Part shown: piece by piece, positions 18,491 to 29,284 of the stretch | How positions within the stretch are numbered: position 1 is the stretch's first letter | Layout of the letters: the number at the start of each line of letters is the position of its first letter | Assembly: GCA_013393545.1 (NCBI GenBank) | Contig: JABXHG010000003.1 | Span: 1 to 47,251, forward strand | Source: Alteromonadaceae bacterium | Lineage (GTDB): Bacteria; Pseudomonadota; Gammaproteobacteria; Pseudomonadales; Oleiphilaceae | Reading direction: 5' to 3' | DNA length: 47,251 bases | The notes under the pieces: generated by a model | The model's database searches: none | What the model was told of the DNA's origin: nothing | What the model saw: the letters and a program-made list of their open reading frames with translations, nothing else | Made by a program: the position numbers and the translations under genes

Positions 18491-21400
18491 ATGAACACAG
18501 TAGCAATCGTGACATCTGTCAGTGGCCTGGCTTGGGCACTCAATGAAACCGGTGACTACAGGCTGCTGTCTGCTGGTGACCAGATATCGTCTGATGAAAC
18601 CCTGGTTATGTCCGATTCTGCCCGCATCACCCTGGATTTTGGTGATGGCCGGCAACTGGTATTAACCGGCACTGAACAGGCGCCTCAGGAAACAGACGTT
18701 CCGGTGGTCATTCTCGATAGCCCGCCGCTGACAGACAGAGTCAGAATGGCTGAAGAAAACCAGTCTGCTGATGCCTCCAGCGCTACCCTTTTCGACGGCC
18801 ACAACTTTGTACAGCTGGTAAAAATTGCCGAAATGATTGAGGCCGATGGCCTGACTCCCCTGAACGTTGCCAATATCCAGGAGTACCTTAACCCTCTTGA
18901 AATGGAGCTGCCGGAACAGTCAGACGCAGACGAACGACGATTTGAGCCACGGCTGGAAACCCAAGACCCGAGCGCGGGGCGGTTCAGTGATGAAACGCCC
19001 GAAGAGCCCGAAGAACCGCAGGAGCCAGAAGATCCTGAGGAACCGAGTGAGCCTGAGGAACCTGAAGAGCCAGAAGATCCTGAGGAGCCCGAGGAACCTG
19101 AGGAGCCTGAGCCACCGGTGAAGCCGACACCGACCCCGAACGAGCCGCCCGTCGCTATCGATGATCAAAATACCACCGATCAGGATACGGTTCTGACGGT
19201 AGGTTCATCAGGTGTAATGAATAACGATAGTGACCCGGACGGCACGGTACTGCTGGTGATCGAGGTTAACGGCACTGGTGGGAATGTCGGCGTCCCGGTT
19301 TCCGGAGACAACGGCGGCCAGTTCACACTGAATGAGGATGGCAGCTATACCTTTGACCCCGCTGGTGATTTTGAAGCTTTGGCAGAAGGCGAGAGCGGCA
19401 CCTCTTCGATCACCTACACCATCACAGACGCAGATGGTGGCACCGACACCGCAACACTGACCGTCACGGTCAATGGCAAAAACGATTCGCCGGTGGTGGT
19501 TGCCGACACGAATAATGTCACCGAAGATGCCATGGACGAGACCGGCCTTGATGATAGTGACGCCAACACCACAATCGTTGGCGGAAACATCCTGGCTAAC
19601 GATACCGATTCAGACAACGGCGCCTCTTTCGAAGTCACTGGCGTGGGAGCAGGAACGCAAACTTCAACCTCCGGCAACGTCGGTTCGGCCGTCACCGGCA
19701 CCTACGGCTCGGCAACCGTCAACGACGATGGCAGTTACCGTTATGCGCTGGATAACACCAACCCCGACGTGCAGGCCCTTGCCGTCGGGGAAACCCTGAC
19801 AGATACCTTTTCCTATACCGCGACGGATGATCAGGGAGGCACCAGTACCACCACGCTGACGATCACTGTTAACGGCAGCAACGACACACCACAGATTTCT
19901 CTTGAGGCCGGCGGTAGTGCGGCTGAAACCGTCAATGAGGGCGATGCCGCTTTAACGACCAGTGGTACGCTGTCCTTCGCCGACGTTGACTCCAGTGACG
20001 AGGTCATCGCCACGCCGCTAGAGCAGGTCATCACTGGCGGCACTTACACCGGCCCTCTGCCGACAGAAGCCGAGCTGATCGACATGTTCGACGCTTCCGG
20101 AACGCTTGCCGGCGGTGATCAGAAGACAGTCAACGGGCTTGGTTGGGCTTTCGACTCCGGAAGCGAGTCGTTTGATGGCATCCCCGAGGGCGAGACCCTG
20201 ACGCTGACTTATACCGTGCAGGTCGAAGACCCGCATGGTGCGACTGACAAGCAGGATGTGGTCATCACCATCCAGGGCACCAATGATGCCCCCCAAATAC
20301 TCAGCAGTGTGCCGGACCAAAGCGACCAGGATGCCAGTGCCATCACCAACCTGGATGTGTCTGATTACTTCGATGACCCGGACACCGGCGACGCCCTGAG
20401 TTACAGCGCCACCAACCTGCCTCCGGGCCTGAACATTGATTCCAGTACTGGCATTATCTCCGGTACGCCGGACAACTCGGCGAGCCAGGGTGGCAATAAT
20501 GGGGTTTATACCGTGACCGTCACGGCAGAAGACAGTAATGGTGGCATTGTTGATCAGGCTTTCGACTGGACAATCACCAATCCAACCCCGACGGCTGTCG
20601 ACGATAGCGGCATTACTGACGAGGATACTGTGCTAATCGTCCCCGCCAACGGCGTGTTGGGCAATGACAGCGATCCGGATGGCGATTCACTCACCGTTTT
20701 TGAGGTTGAAGGAAGCGCAGGGAATGTCAATTCTCCTGTCGCCGGTGACAATGGCGGCCTGTTCAGCCTTAACAATGACGGCAGTTACAGCTTTGATCCC
20801 GATGGGGACTTCGAATCGCTCAATCCGGGAGAGCAGGCGCAAACCAGCGTTACTTACACGGTTAGCGACGGCGAGGGTGGCACGGATACCGCCACGCTCA
20901 CCATCACCGTGACCGGACAAAGTGATGGTGGCCCGGGTTTAACTATCACTGATGGTAATGGTGCGGATGTTGGCGAGAACAGCATTGCGGAAGACGCAAC
21001 TTCTCCAGAGAGCGGCACGTTCACTGCAACCACACCGGATGGATTAAAAGAAATCCGTGTTGGTGGTGAGGTTGTTACTCTCAATGAATTGGAAAACCTC
21101 AGCTCCAGCCCGGTAACCATTACCGGTTCCGAAGGCGAGCTGAAACTGAGCGGGTTTAATGCCGGCACTGGTGAAATCACATACGAATATCAGCAAACGG
21201 ATACCAGTAAGGATCACTCTGCCGGGAAAAACAGCATAACCGACAGCTTTGCCATCACGGTGACCGACAACAACGATGACAGCACCACTCCGCAGGACCT
21301 GATTATTCTGGTCACTGATACCGTGCCGGTGGCGAACCCGGATACTGATAGTGTGTCGGAGGATTCAGCCACGGACACCGCTTCAGGAAATGTCATCAGC

Positions 21401-24400
21401 GACACTGGCTCCGGGCAGGATACACTGGCAGCGGATGCTGCAGAAGTGAGCGGGATAACCACGGGGGCGGTTGGTTCAACCGAAGTCAGTGGCAACACCG
21501 GCACGCCGGTGGCGGGAGACTACGGCACGCTGACACTTAACGCCAATGGCGGCTATAGCTACGTGCTGGATAACGACAACCCGGCAGTAAACGCGTTGAA
21601 AGACGGTGATGAGCTGAATGATGTTTTCAGTTATACCCTCAAGGACAGTGATGGTGACTGGAGTACAACCACACTGACCATCACCATCAATGGCAGCACG
21701 GATGGCAGCCCTGACTTAACCGTTGTTGACGAAAATGGCGACAGTGGTGATTTCAAAGTGGACGGCGATATCACTGTCTATGAGTCCGAGCTCGCGGCCG
21801 GAGGTCCGGGCGGTGAAAGCAAAACAGCAGTCGGCACAATAAATCTCGACACGCCGGATGGCATTGAAAGCGTTACCCTCGGTAGTAGCGAGTTCAGCCT
21901 GCAGCAATTGCTGGATCTTTCCAGTACGAATCAGGTTGTTGACACACCCCAGGGTGAGATCACCCTTACAGGCCTGAACGTTACAGAGTGGCTCGGAGGT
22001 GATAGCGCCAGCGGCATGCCGCTCAAAGCTGACCTTGAGTATTCCTACACGCTAGACACCCCGCTTGATAACGATACCGGGGCGAACAGCGATCAAAATG
22101 GTTTTGAGAACATCGCTGTCACGCTCAAAGACGCCAGCGACGCTGGTGAAACCGCAACCGGTAGTCTTCGAGTTAATATCATCGATGATGAGCCCTCTGT
22201 CGGAGTGCCGGTCGATACCGCCGTATTTGAAGCAGGTTTGCCACTGGGCAGTGAAGCTGGCGTTGCAGACACCTCGGCCACGGGCACCCTGGACGTCCGG
22301 GTGGGCGCTGATGCCGCAGCAACGGGCGGCGATACGGCAGACGTGAGTTTTGCCAGTGATCAGACTGAACTGGAGGGGCTTGGTCTGAGCTCTGGCTATG
22401 ACGGTACTGGTGACCCAATTGGTCTAGTGTATGCCTTGTCCAATGATGACCATACGTTGACGGCTCGAAAAAGCGATGGTTCCGGCAACCCTGTGGGTGA
22501 CCCTGTATTCACGGTTGAGATTAATAACCCTGGCGCCGCATCAGCGAGTTACACCTACACCCTTCACCAGCCCATCAATCACATTGATGGCTCCGGCGAT
22601 CCGGTCAGCACCATCGAACTCCCGTTTGCGTTTGATGTTGTAGACGGTGATACCGATACAGCCAGCGGAACCTTTAATGTAACCGTGCACGACGATGGCG
22701 ATGCCAGTGATGGTGAGCGGACAGTTACGGTGGATGAAGACGATACGGTGACTTTCAACACCAGCGCCGACGCCACCGGGGATAACACTGAAATCCCGAC
22801 CGGCAGTGAACCTTCGCACGGTATCGTCACCATCAATCCAGACGGAACGATTACCTACGAGCCAAGCGAAGACTACAGTGGTCAGGACTCATTCACCTAC
22901 AAAACCACCAATGGCCCGGAGGTGACAGAAGTCACCGTAACGGTGGATATAAACCCGATTGCAGATCCGCCTGTGATTTCAGCGACCAGCGCCAGCATTG
23001 AAACCGATGAAGATACATCGGTTGCTCTGGGTTTGATCGCACCCGGGCGCAGTGCCGACCAGGCCGACCAAAACAGTGCTGGTGCAAGCGACGGCGATAA
23101 TCCTGAGCTGCTGGGCCCGGTTACGCTTTCCGGAATACCCTCCGGAGCCCAGCTGCTGGACGCCGGTGGCAATGTCGTCTTCACCTCAATCGGCTCGGAC
23201 ATCGGCATCAGCCTCACCGATAGCGGCAACCAGATTAACGACATGCCCGCCACTGACCTCAGCCTGACAGAGGCTGAGTATGAAGCACTTCAGCTTTTGC
23301 CGCCGCCAGAAGGCGCCGACAACATCAGCGTCGTGGCGAAAGTCAGTAGTTACGAAGTGGATGAAAACGGGAACCGGTTGAGTGGTGTTTCCGGAAACGA
23401 AGCCTCTGCTACGGTCGATGTGGACGTCAAGGCCGTGACCGATCCGGTTGAACTGAGCTTCACCGATGACTCAAAGACCTTCAGCCAGGATGTCGATGAA
23501 GACACGCCTTTTGACCTCAGTTCCCTGCTAAAGGCGAATTACCCGCAGGATCACTCCGCGGCGAACGAAGAACAAGGGGCGACCAGTACTGCAGATATAG
23601 ACGGCAGTGAAGAACGTTGGTTCGAGATCAGTGGGCTGCCCGTTGGTTCATTTATCAACGGGACGGAAGTGACGGCAGGTAATCAGCCTATAAGGGTGGA
23701 CGCGCCGGGCATGAGTACCTCGGACAGCGGCTTTCCGGAAATCAACTTTACCGCACCAAAGGACTTTAGTGGCGAGGCCAGCAATATCACCATTACCCTG
23801 AAAGCCCAGGATCAGGATGGTGACAGCGCGATCACGACTGCCGTTGAAGAAGACTCCGTAACCCTGAACCTGACCGTTCAACCTACCCTGGATGACCTTT
23901 CTGTTGAGGGCGTGGAGACCGAAGAAGATACCGCGGTCCAATTCCTGCAGAACCTTACCCCAGGAGACAATGACGGCTCTGAAGAAATCACTGGCCTTAC
24001 GGTAAAAGACATTCCGGCTGACTGGGTTGTGCAGGACCACGCTGGCGATGATGTGACGGTCAGCGATGGCTCCTTTACCGTGCCGCCGGCTGATTTAAGC
24101 GGCACCAGCCCCAACTACCTCAACTACACCATTAAGCCTCCCGGGCACAGCAGCCTTGATACAGAACTGACGCTTGATGTGGAGGTGTCCGACGCAGGTA
24201 ATGAAACCGGCCTCACGCAAGCTACAAAAACCTTCCCGGATGTTCCCCTGAACATCACGGTGACGCCTGTTGCCGAGCGGGCAGATTCAGACACCAACGG
24301 CCAGAATGGTAACGATGTCAGTCTGGTTGGGGACCACGAATACAATCGCGCAGGCGAGGAAGATCAGTGGTTCCTGTTGGGAACGGAAGCAGAGAATGGC

Positions 24401-27400
24401 GATTTCGATCTTTCAGCCGGTTGGGCGGTTGAAGACGATGAGCAATTGTTCGCCGCCCTGACGCCAGAGCTGACGGCAAACAACGGTACCCAGACCGATC
24501 CGGCCGGCTCACAGTTCCGCTGGTCGGAAGACGGCGGAGCAACCTGGAAAACGCAAACCTTTGGTGGCGATGCCGTTCGTGTACCGGTGGAATACCTGGA
24601 CACGCTTGAGTTCAAGGCAGCCAAAGATTTTTCCGGCCAGTTCAAGATCAATGTCCAGGCCGTGACGGTGGATACGGACGATGACGGCGGCATCACGGTG
24701 GAGGCGGTCAGTGGCAATGCCGAGCTGACAAATGTTCTGATTGAACCCGCAGCGGATGAGGTAACCACCACGGTGACCGCACGGGTAAAGGGAAATGAAG
24801 ATGACGAAATGCCATTGTCCATCCGGCCCAGCAGTTCAGACCCGTCTGAAACCTTTGATGTCACTATCGATGGTATTCCGGACGGCGCTGAGCTGACTTA
24901 TGGCTCGGACACCATCTCCAAGACGAATCCCGGTAGCTACACCGTGACGGATAACGGTGATGGAACCTGGAGCCTGAACATTGAAGAGTTTGAACCCGCA
25001 ACCGGTGCGGGGATGACGATTAAAGCTCCGGAGCATTCCAACGATCCCTTCACGCTGGAAGTAGAGACCGTGTCGGTCGATACGCTGGATGTGAATGGTG
25101 ACACCTACGAAAGCAAATCCGATCCCTTTGTACTGTCCATCAATGTAACACCCAAAGGCGTGGCAGACCCCGCAGACCTGACGGTTAGAGCGCCCGCGGA
25201 TCAGAGCTTTGTGGAAGAAACCGTTGACGGTAACGGTGGCGTGATGCTCAGCGACTTATTGGATGGCACGCCGGCTCTGATTGATGACGATGGCTCGGAA
25301 ACCCTGAGCTTCAAGTTAAAGGATTTGCCAACAGGCTTTGGAGTTGAAGGGGCGACCTCTCTGGGTAACGGAGAGTGGGTCTTTGCCACCACTGATCTGG
25401 CTAACGTTCAAATTACCACCCCGACCAACTTCAGTGGCACTTCCGAGGCCTTTACATTGGCTGCTATCACTACCGAAAACGATGGTGATTCGCTCACTGA
25501 TGAGCGCAATGTGCAGATCAGAATCACGCCATCACCTGAAGCAACCATGAGCCTCAGTACAACCACTGACGAGGACGTGCCTGCAAAACTGGATTTCAGT
25601 GCTCAGCAGCAAAACGGGGAAGCTGGTGAAACCATTAGTGAGGTTTGGATCAGTAAAAGTGACCTGGATACTGCGACGAACTTCACCCTGACCTATGGCG
25701 AGGGTGGATCAGCGTTGGCGGACGGTCAGAGCGGCGTCACGCTGGATGATGGCTGGTACAAGCTCACCGGCAATGCCCTGGACAATATCTACCTGGAAGG
25801 TGATGCCAACTGGCGCGGAACCGGCAGCTTTACCGTTCGCTACGGCGTCGAGGATCCTGGGGGCGATGGTACTGTTTCCCCGGTGTCCGCAATGTCAGGT
25901 GACCAGAGCTACGATGTCGCGGTCGAACCCATTACTGATCAGCCAGATCTGTCCGTGACAACAGGTAGCGATATCACGTTGAGTGACCCGGGCACTGCGG
26001 ATATGACCCTGAATATTGCTAACCAGGGGATTGAAGAGGGTGATTATGATGGCAGCGAGCAGCTGATCCGTATTTTGCTGGACAATGTGCCCGAGGGCGT
26101 AATCGTCAAAGACGCCGACTTTATTGGTGGCAATCAGTGGCTGTTTATCACATCGGACAATTTTAATGGCCCGCTGACCCAGGAGATCACCCTCCAGGTT
26201 CAGCAGGAAGCCCATAGCCTGAACGGGCACGAAATAGGGGTCACTGTTACCACGGAAGATGCCGGCAATGGCGAGCTATTGACGGACAGCACGACGGTTT
26301 CTCTGACAACAAACTTTGTGGACGATGGCGATGGCAGTGCTCCGCCTGCTGACATCCTGACCTGGGAGCAAAGCGACTTTGACCCCACCGAAGACACCGC
26401 GTTTGCGTTGAGTGATGCCTTTACCGGCCAAATTGAAAGCGGTGTGACGGATAACGGCTTTAACATCACGCTATCAGCCTTGCCGGAAGGCACTCAGGTC
26501 AATGGCATGACAGCAACGACCATTAATGGTGAAACGGTCTGGACTAAATCGGGAACCGGGGGCGACACCGAACTGCAAACGTTGCTGGGCAGTATCACGG
26601 TTACGCCACCTGCCGACTGGAATAGCAATAAAGGCAGCTTTGTCTTTGATGCCAGGTTGACCACCTACGTGCCCAGCGGTGTGACAAAAGACGCCAGCGT
26701 GAATGCCACCTTTGATGCCGTTCAGCCGGTCACCGACGAGCCGGAAATCAGCATCAGTGCACCGGCTGTGAATGAAGGCAACGACCTGACGTTTACTGTC
26801 GAACTCGGTAATGAGGCGGATGCACCGAACTGGTCTCTGGTAGATGGCAAGCTCTACCTGCAACTGGACGAATCAGGCATTAGTGGTACCGGCGAGCTCA
26901 AGCAAGGTGGATCCACCCTGGGCACTACATCCGTGAGCGGTGTGAGTGGTATTGATGACGGCAGCTACTACGTCATTGATGGTGTTAACCCAAATGACTC
27001 TGTTTCCCTGACTTATACACCGCCAACCGAGTATGTTGGTGGTTCCGTCGGCCTGTCGGCATGGGCGCAAAGCCAGGAAAACGGCTCAACTGAAATCAAA
27101 ACCGGCACGGCATCAACAGCAGGCCAGATCAACCCGGTCAACAGCGGTTATGATTTTACGGTTGCGGATGTCGCGGGAACAGAAAACGCCAACCAGTTGG
27201 TCGAAGATGATAAATCAAACGTCGTCAAACTGGATGTTAAGGATGTTGGCCTGAACGACACGGATGGCTCGGAATCCATTGGCACGGTGTTGCTGCGCGA
27301 CGTGCCCAACGGCTTCCTGGTTTATGTTGGCGACAACGCCAACGAGGCCCAACTGGCGGATCTGTCCAATAACGCCGGCGGTGACGGCACAACCAACAGC

Positions 27401-28363
27401 TGGCTATTGGGGCAGGGTGAAATTCCAGGATACATTGGCATTATGCCGCCGCAATACTGGAGCGGTACTGTCAGTGATCTGAGGCTGCAGGTTACGTCAG
27501 GTGAAGATACACTGGCTGAAGACGGCGTCACCGAGAAGACTTTTGATCTGGCGGTTGAGCCGCAGGCCGATGGCCTGAACTCCCTGGAGCCAACGCCAAG
27601 CTTCGGGTTGGGGGGGGACACAATTCCGCTCAACCTGAACCATGAACTCAAGGACCCAGAAAAAGTCGGCCCGGATGCCGGGAGCTATCAGGATGAATCC
27701 ACGGAAACGCTGACCTTGGAGTTCTCGGGAATGGGCGAACACGCCGCCTTTTACGTGGATGGCAACCTGGTTAGCGGCACAGGCCAGGTAACGGACAATG
27801 GGAGTGGCAGTTACACGGTCAGCGGACTGAGTTCGGAAGAGGCCGAGAAACTGAGTTTTGTGCAGGCCGAAGGTGCGTTGAATAACGTGCAGGTCAGGGC
27901 ACAGACGCAAGAAACCGGCGGAGGTTCTCCATCAGCCTGGACAGACTGGAAAGCTATCGACACAAGTGGCGTAACCGAGCAGTTCGGTACAACTGGTGAC
28001 GACAACTTACTCTGGACAGGACAGGCTATTGACGGGTTTGGGGGAAATGATGTTGTGCAACTGCGCTTTGGTGAAAGCGTCAGCGGTACAGAGCTTGGAA
28101 ACAGCGTTTCCAATATAGAAGAAATTGACATGGCCAGCCGTGGCGCGGACAGCATTACCGCCCTTCGTCCCGAAGATGTGCTGAACATGACGGATAGCGA
28201 TAACGAGCTGCGTATCAGCGGTGACAACGAAGATTCTCTCACCCTGAACGTGAACGAGGGAGACTGGACGCAAGGCAGTGCTGCTGGCGGCTATACCACC
28301 TATACCGGCATGTTCGAAAGTAACAACGTAACGCTGGAGGTCGAAAACACTCTGGTGGAATGA
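18491..28363 (+). CDS. giant type I-secreted repeat adhesin with N-terminal retention module
   Basis: A 3290-residue acidic, Asp/Thr/Gly-rich protein, almost free of Cys, secreted by the preceding T1SS. Residues 1-65 (VAIVTSVSGLAWALNETG and GDQISSDETLVM) match the retention module that plugs the TolC pore in LapA-type adhesins. A Pro-Glu linker spans about 168-213. The body is a chain of Ig-like modules: VCBS-type repeats (NDSDPDG, NEDGSYTFDP, GTDTATLTVTVNG), a putative Ig/He_PIG unit (LPPGLNIDSSTGIISGTP), a T1SS-143-like unit near 1240, and cadherin-like units. The last 125 residues (FGTTGDDNLLWTGQAIDGFGG, then SNIEEIDMASRGADSI) are a C-terminal T1SS signal with almost no RTX repeats. No LapG-type di-alanine cleavage motif is visible near the retention module. 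It probably mediates attachment or biofilm formation. Confidence 0.93.
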   Translation: MNTVAIVTSVSGLAWALNETGDYRLLSAGDQISSDETLVMSDSARITLDFGDGRQLVLTGTEQAPQETDVPVVILDSPPLTDRVRMAEENQSADASSATLFDGHNFVQLVKIAEMIEADGLTPLNVANIQEYLNPLEMELPEQSDADERRFEPRLETQDPSAGRFSDETPEEPEEPQEPEDPEEPSEPEEPEEPEDPEEPEEPEEPEPPVKPTPTPNEPPVAIDDQNTTDQDTVLTVGSSGVMNNDSDPDGTVLLVIEVNGTGGNVGVPVSGDNGGQFTLNEDGSYTFDPAGDFEALAEGESGTSSITYTITDADGGTDTATLTVTVNGKNDSPVVVADTNNVTEDAMDETGLDDSDANTTIVGGNILANDTDSDNGASFEVTGVGAGTQTSTSGNVGSAVTGTYGSATVNDDGSYRYALDNTNPDVQALAVGETLTDTFSYTATDDQGGTSTTTLTITVNGSNDTPQISLEAGGSAAETVNEGDAALTTSGTLSFADVDSSDEVIATPLEQVITGGTYTGPLPTEAELIDMFDASGTLAGGDQKTVNGLGWAFDSGSESFDGIPEGETLTLTYTVQVEDPHGATDKQDVVITIQGTNDAPQILSSVPDQSDQDASAITNLDVSDYFDDPDTGDALSYSATNLPPGLNIDSSTGIISGTPDNSASQGGNNGVYTVTVTAEDSNGGIVDQAFDWTITNPTPTAVDDSGITDEDTVLIVPANGVLGNDSDPDGDSLTVFEVEGSAGNVNSPVAGDNGGLFSLNNDGSYSFDPDGDFESLNPGEQAQTSVTYTVSDGEGGTDTATLTITVTGQSDGGPGLTITDGNGADVGENSIAEDATSPESGTFTATTPDGLKEIRVGGEVVTLNELENLSSSPVTITGSEGELKLSGFNAGTGEITYEYQQTDTSKDHSAGKNSITDSFAITVTDNNDDSTTPQDLIILVTDTVPVANPDTDSVSEDSATDTASGNVISDTGSGQDTLAADAAEVSGITTGAVGSTEVSGNTGTPVAGDYGTLTLNANGGYSYVLDNDNPAVNALKDGDELNDVFSYTLKDSDGDWSTTTLTITINGSTDGSPDLTVVDENGDSGDFKVDGDITVYESELAAGGPGGESKTAVGTINLDTPDGIESVTLGSSEFSLQQLLDLSSTNQVVDTPQGEITLTGLNVTEWLGGDSASGMPLKADLEYSYTLDTPLDNDTGANSDQNGFENIAVTLKDASDAGETATGSLRVNIIDDEPSVGVPVDTAVFEAGLPLGSEAGVADTSATGTLDVRVGADAAATGGDTADVSFASDQTELEGLGLSSGYDGTGDPIGLVYALSNDDHTLTARKSDGSGNPVGDPVFTVEINNPGAASASYTYTLHQPINHIDGSGDPVSTIELPFAFDVVDGDTDTASGTFNVTVHDDGDASDGERTVTVDEDDTVTFNTSADATGDNTEIPTGSEPSHGIVTINPDGTITYEPSEDYSGQDSFTYKTTNGPEVTEVTVTVDINPIADPPVISATSASIETDEDTSVALGLIAPGRSADQADQNSAGASDGDNPELLGPVTLSGIPSGAQLLDAGGNVVFTSIGSDIGISLTDSGNQINDMPATDLSLTEAEYEALQLLPPPEGADNISVVAKVSSYEVDENGNRLSGVSGNEASATVDVDVKAVTDPVELSFTDDSKTFSQDVDEDTPFDLSSLLKANYPQDHSAANEEQGATSTADIDGSEERWFEISGLPVGSFINGTEVTAGNQPIRVDAPGMSTSDSGFPEINFTAPKDFSGEASNITITLKAQDQDGDSAITTAVEEDSVTLNLTVQPTLDDLSVEGVETEEDTAVQFLQNLTPGDNDGSEEITGLTVKDIPADWVVQDHAGDDVTVSDGSFTVPPADLSGTSPNYLNYTIKPPGHSSLDTELTLDVEVSDAGNETGLTQATKTFPDVPLNITVTPVAERADSDTNGQNGNDVSLVGDHEYNRAGEEDQWFLLGTEAENGDFDLSAGWAVEDDEQLFAALTPELTANNGTQTDPAGSQFRWSEDGGATWKTQTFGGDAVRVPVEYLDTLEFKAAKDFSGQFKINVQAVTVDTDDDGGITVEAVSGNAELTNVLIEPAADEVTTTVTARVKGNEDDEMPLSIRPSSSDPSETFDVTIDGIPDGAELTYGSDTISKTNPGSYTVTDNGDGTWSLNIEEFEPATGAGMTIKAPEHSNDPFTLEVETVSVDTLDVNGDTYESKSDPFVLSINVTPKGVADPADLTVRAPADQSFVEETVDGNGGVMLSDLLDGTPALIDDDGSETLSFKLKDLPTGFGVEGATSLGNGEWVFATTDLANVQITTPTNFSGTSEAFTLAAITTENDGDSLTDERNVQIRITPSPEATMSLSTTTDEDVPAKLDFSAQQQNGEAGETISEVWISKSDLDTATNFTLTYGEGGSALADGQSGVTLDDGWYKLTGNALDNIYLEGDANWRGTGSFTVRYGVEDPGGDGTVSPVSAMSGDQSYDVAVEPITDQPDLSVTTGSDITLSDPGTADMTLNIANQGIEEGDYDGSEQLIRILLDNVPEGVIVKDADFIGGNQWLFITSDNFNGPLTQEITLQVQQEAHSLNGHEIGVTVTTEDAGNGELLTDSTTVSLTTNFVDDGDGSAPPADILTWEQSDFDPTEDTAFALSDAFTGQIESGVTDNGFNITLSALPEGTQVNGMTATTINGETVWTKSGTGGDTELQTLLGSITVTPPADWNSNKGSFVFDARLTTYVPSGVTKDASVNATFDAVQPVTDEPEISISAPAVNEGNDLTFTVELGNEADAPNWSLVDGKLYLQLDESGISGTGELKQGGSTLGTTSVSGVSGIDDGSYYVIDGVNPNDSVSLTYTPPTEYVGGSVGLSAWAQSQENGSTEIKTGTASTAGQINPVNSGYDFTVADVAGTENANQLVEDDKSNVVKLDVKDVGLNDTDGSESIGTVLLRDVPNGFLVYVGDNANEAQLADLSNNAGGDGTTNSWLLGQGEIPGYIGIMPPQYWSGTVSDLRLQVTSGEDTLAEDGVTEKTFDLAVEPQADGLNSLEPTPSFGLGGDTIPLNLNHELKDPEKVGPDAGSYQDESTETLTLEFSGMGEHAAFYVDGNLVSGTGQVTDNGSGSYTVSGLSSEEAEKLSFVQAEGALNNVQVRAQTQETGGGSPSAWTDWKAIDTSGVTEQFGTTGDDNLLWTGQAIDGFGGNDVVQLRFGESVSGTELGNSVSNIEEIDMASRGADSITALRPEDVLNMTDSDNELRISGDNEDSLTLNVNEGDWTQGSAAGGYTTYTGMFESNNVTLEVENTLVE
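18990..19135 (+). repeat. Pro-Glu low-complexity tract in the adhesin gene
   Basis: Tandem, imperfect codons for EEP, EDP and SEP repeats (about residues 168-213) form an internally repetitive DNA stretch. It encodes an extended acidic linker between the retention module and the first Ig-like domain. Such tracts can change length by slippage, and an in-frame change would alter linker length without breaking the gene. Confidence 0.8.
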
Positions 28364-28488
28364 CTTTGCTGAAAGGCCTAAGGTTTTGCTCGGAGGTATG
28401 GGTTGGTTAAAAACTGACAAATGTGTTTTTCTGTAATTGCTAAAGGCGATAATGCGCTCTGGATTTTTCTGGCTGCCATTGAGGGATT

Positions 28489-29277
28489 ATGCTGAAGGGA
28501 AAACGAGTACTCGTCATTGATGACTCGGAAGCCGAGCGCATGTTGATCACCACCTACCTCCAGCCGCAGGGCTGTCGGGTATACCATGCTCATGACGGGT
28601 TGGATGGTATTCACAAAGCGCGCCTTATTTCGCCGGATATCATCCTCATGGATGTTGATATGCCCAGGTGTGATGGTTACGCCGCCTGCAAGGCATTGAT
28701 TGAGGAACCGCAAACGGCGGATGTACCAGTTGTTTTTTTGTCAGCGTACTCGAACCCTGAACAACGGGTACAAGGGTTGATTGCCGGTGGCGTGGATTAC
28801 ATAGCAAAGCCCTTTGATTTTGATGAAGTCAGGCTGCGATTGTCTATTCATCTGCGTTATCGTGGTGGTCGCGAGCATAACCAGGAGCCGGATGCGGAGC
28901 AGTTTTTGCAGGCCCCGGGCCAGAGTGATAATTACCTGAATAGCGTTTTGTTCCACAGTGCACGTGTACACCTTTTACGAAGCCTGGATGAAGCTCCCGG
29001 TATTCAGGCATTGGCTCGCCTGGTGGGCACCAACACCAAGCGCCTGAATGCAGCCTTCAAGGCATGCGCCGGGGTTACCGTGTACGAATACCTGCGTGAA
29101 GAGCGGATGAAAGAAGCCCGCCAGTTATTGCGCAACACTGGTTACTCCATCAATGAAATCGCCGTGCAAGTCGGCTTCAGCAGCAGTGCCAACTTTGCCA
29201 CAGCGTTCCGTGAGCGGTTTGGCCTGACCCCCTCCAGGTTTCGACAGGTCGCTCCCAGTCCAGACATTGAGCAGTAA
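28489..29277 (+). CDS. response regulator with REC and AraC-type DNA-binding domains
   Basis: 262 residues. The receiver domain (1-120) has the acidic pair D11-D12, phosphoacceptor Asp55 in LMDVDMPRCDGY, the switch Ser/Thr in VFLSAYS and the conserved lysine in YIAKPFDF. The C-terminal 100 residues form an AraC/XylS helix-turn-helix pair: LARLVGTNTKRLNAAFKACAG then SINEIAVQVGFSSSANFATAFRERFGLTPSRFR. The gene stands 125 bases after the adhesin and 7 bases before the first sensor kinase, so it is the likely output partner of these kinases. The adhesin operon is a plausible target, but no binding site can be assigned. RBS GAGGGA precedes the ATG. Confidence 0.92.
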   Translation: MLKGKRVLVIDDSEAERMLITTYLQPQGCRVYHAHDGLDGIHKARLISPDIILMDVDMPRCDGYAACKALIEEPQTADVPVVFLSAYSNPEQRVQGLIAGGVDYIAKPFDFDEVRLRLSIHLRYRGGREHNQEPDAEQFLQAPGQSDNYLNSVLFHSARVHLLRSLDEAPGIQALARLVGTNTKRLNAAFKACAGVTVYEYLREERMKEARQLLRNTGYSINEIAVQVGFSSSANFATAFRERFGLTPSRFRQVAPSPDIEQ

Positions 29278-29284
29278 CTAACGC

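Noticed and set aside
28364..28488. AAAAAC/GTTTTT inverted repeat after the adhesin gene as a terminator
   Set aside because: A six-base AT-rich stem is too weak to support the call.
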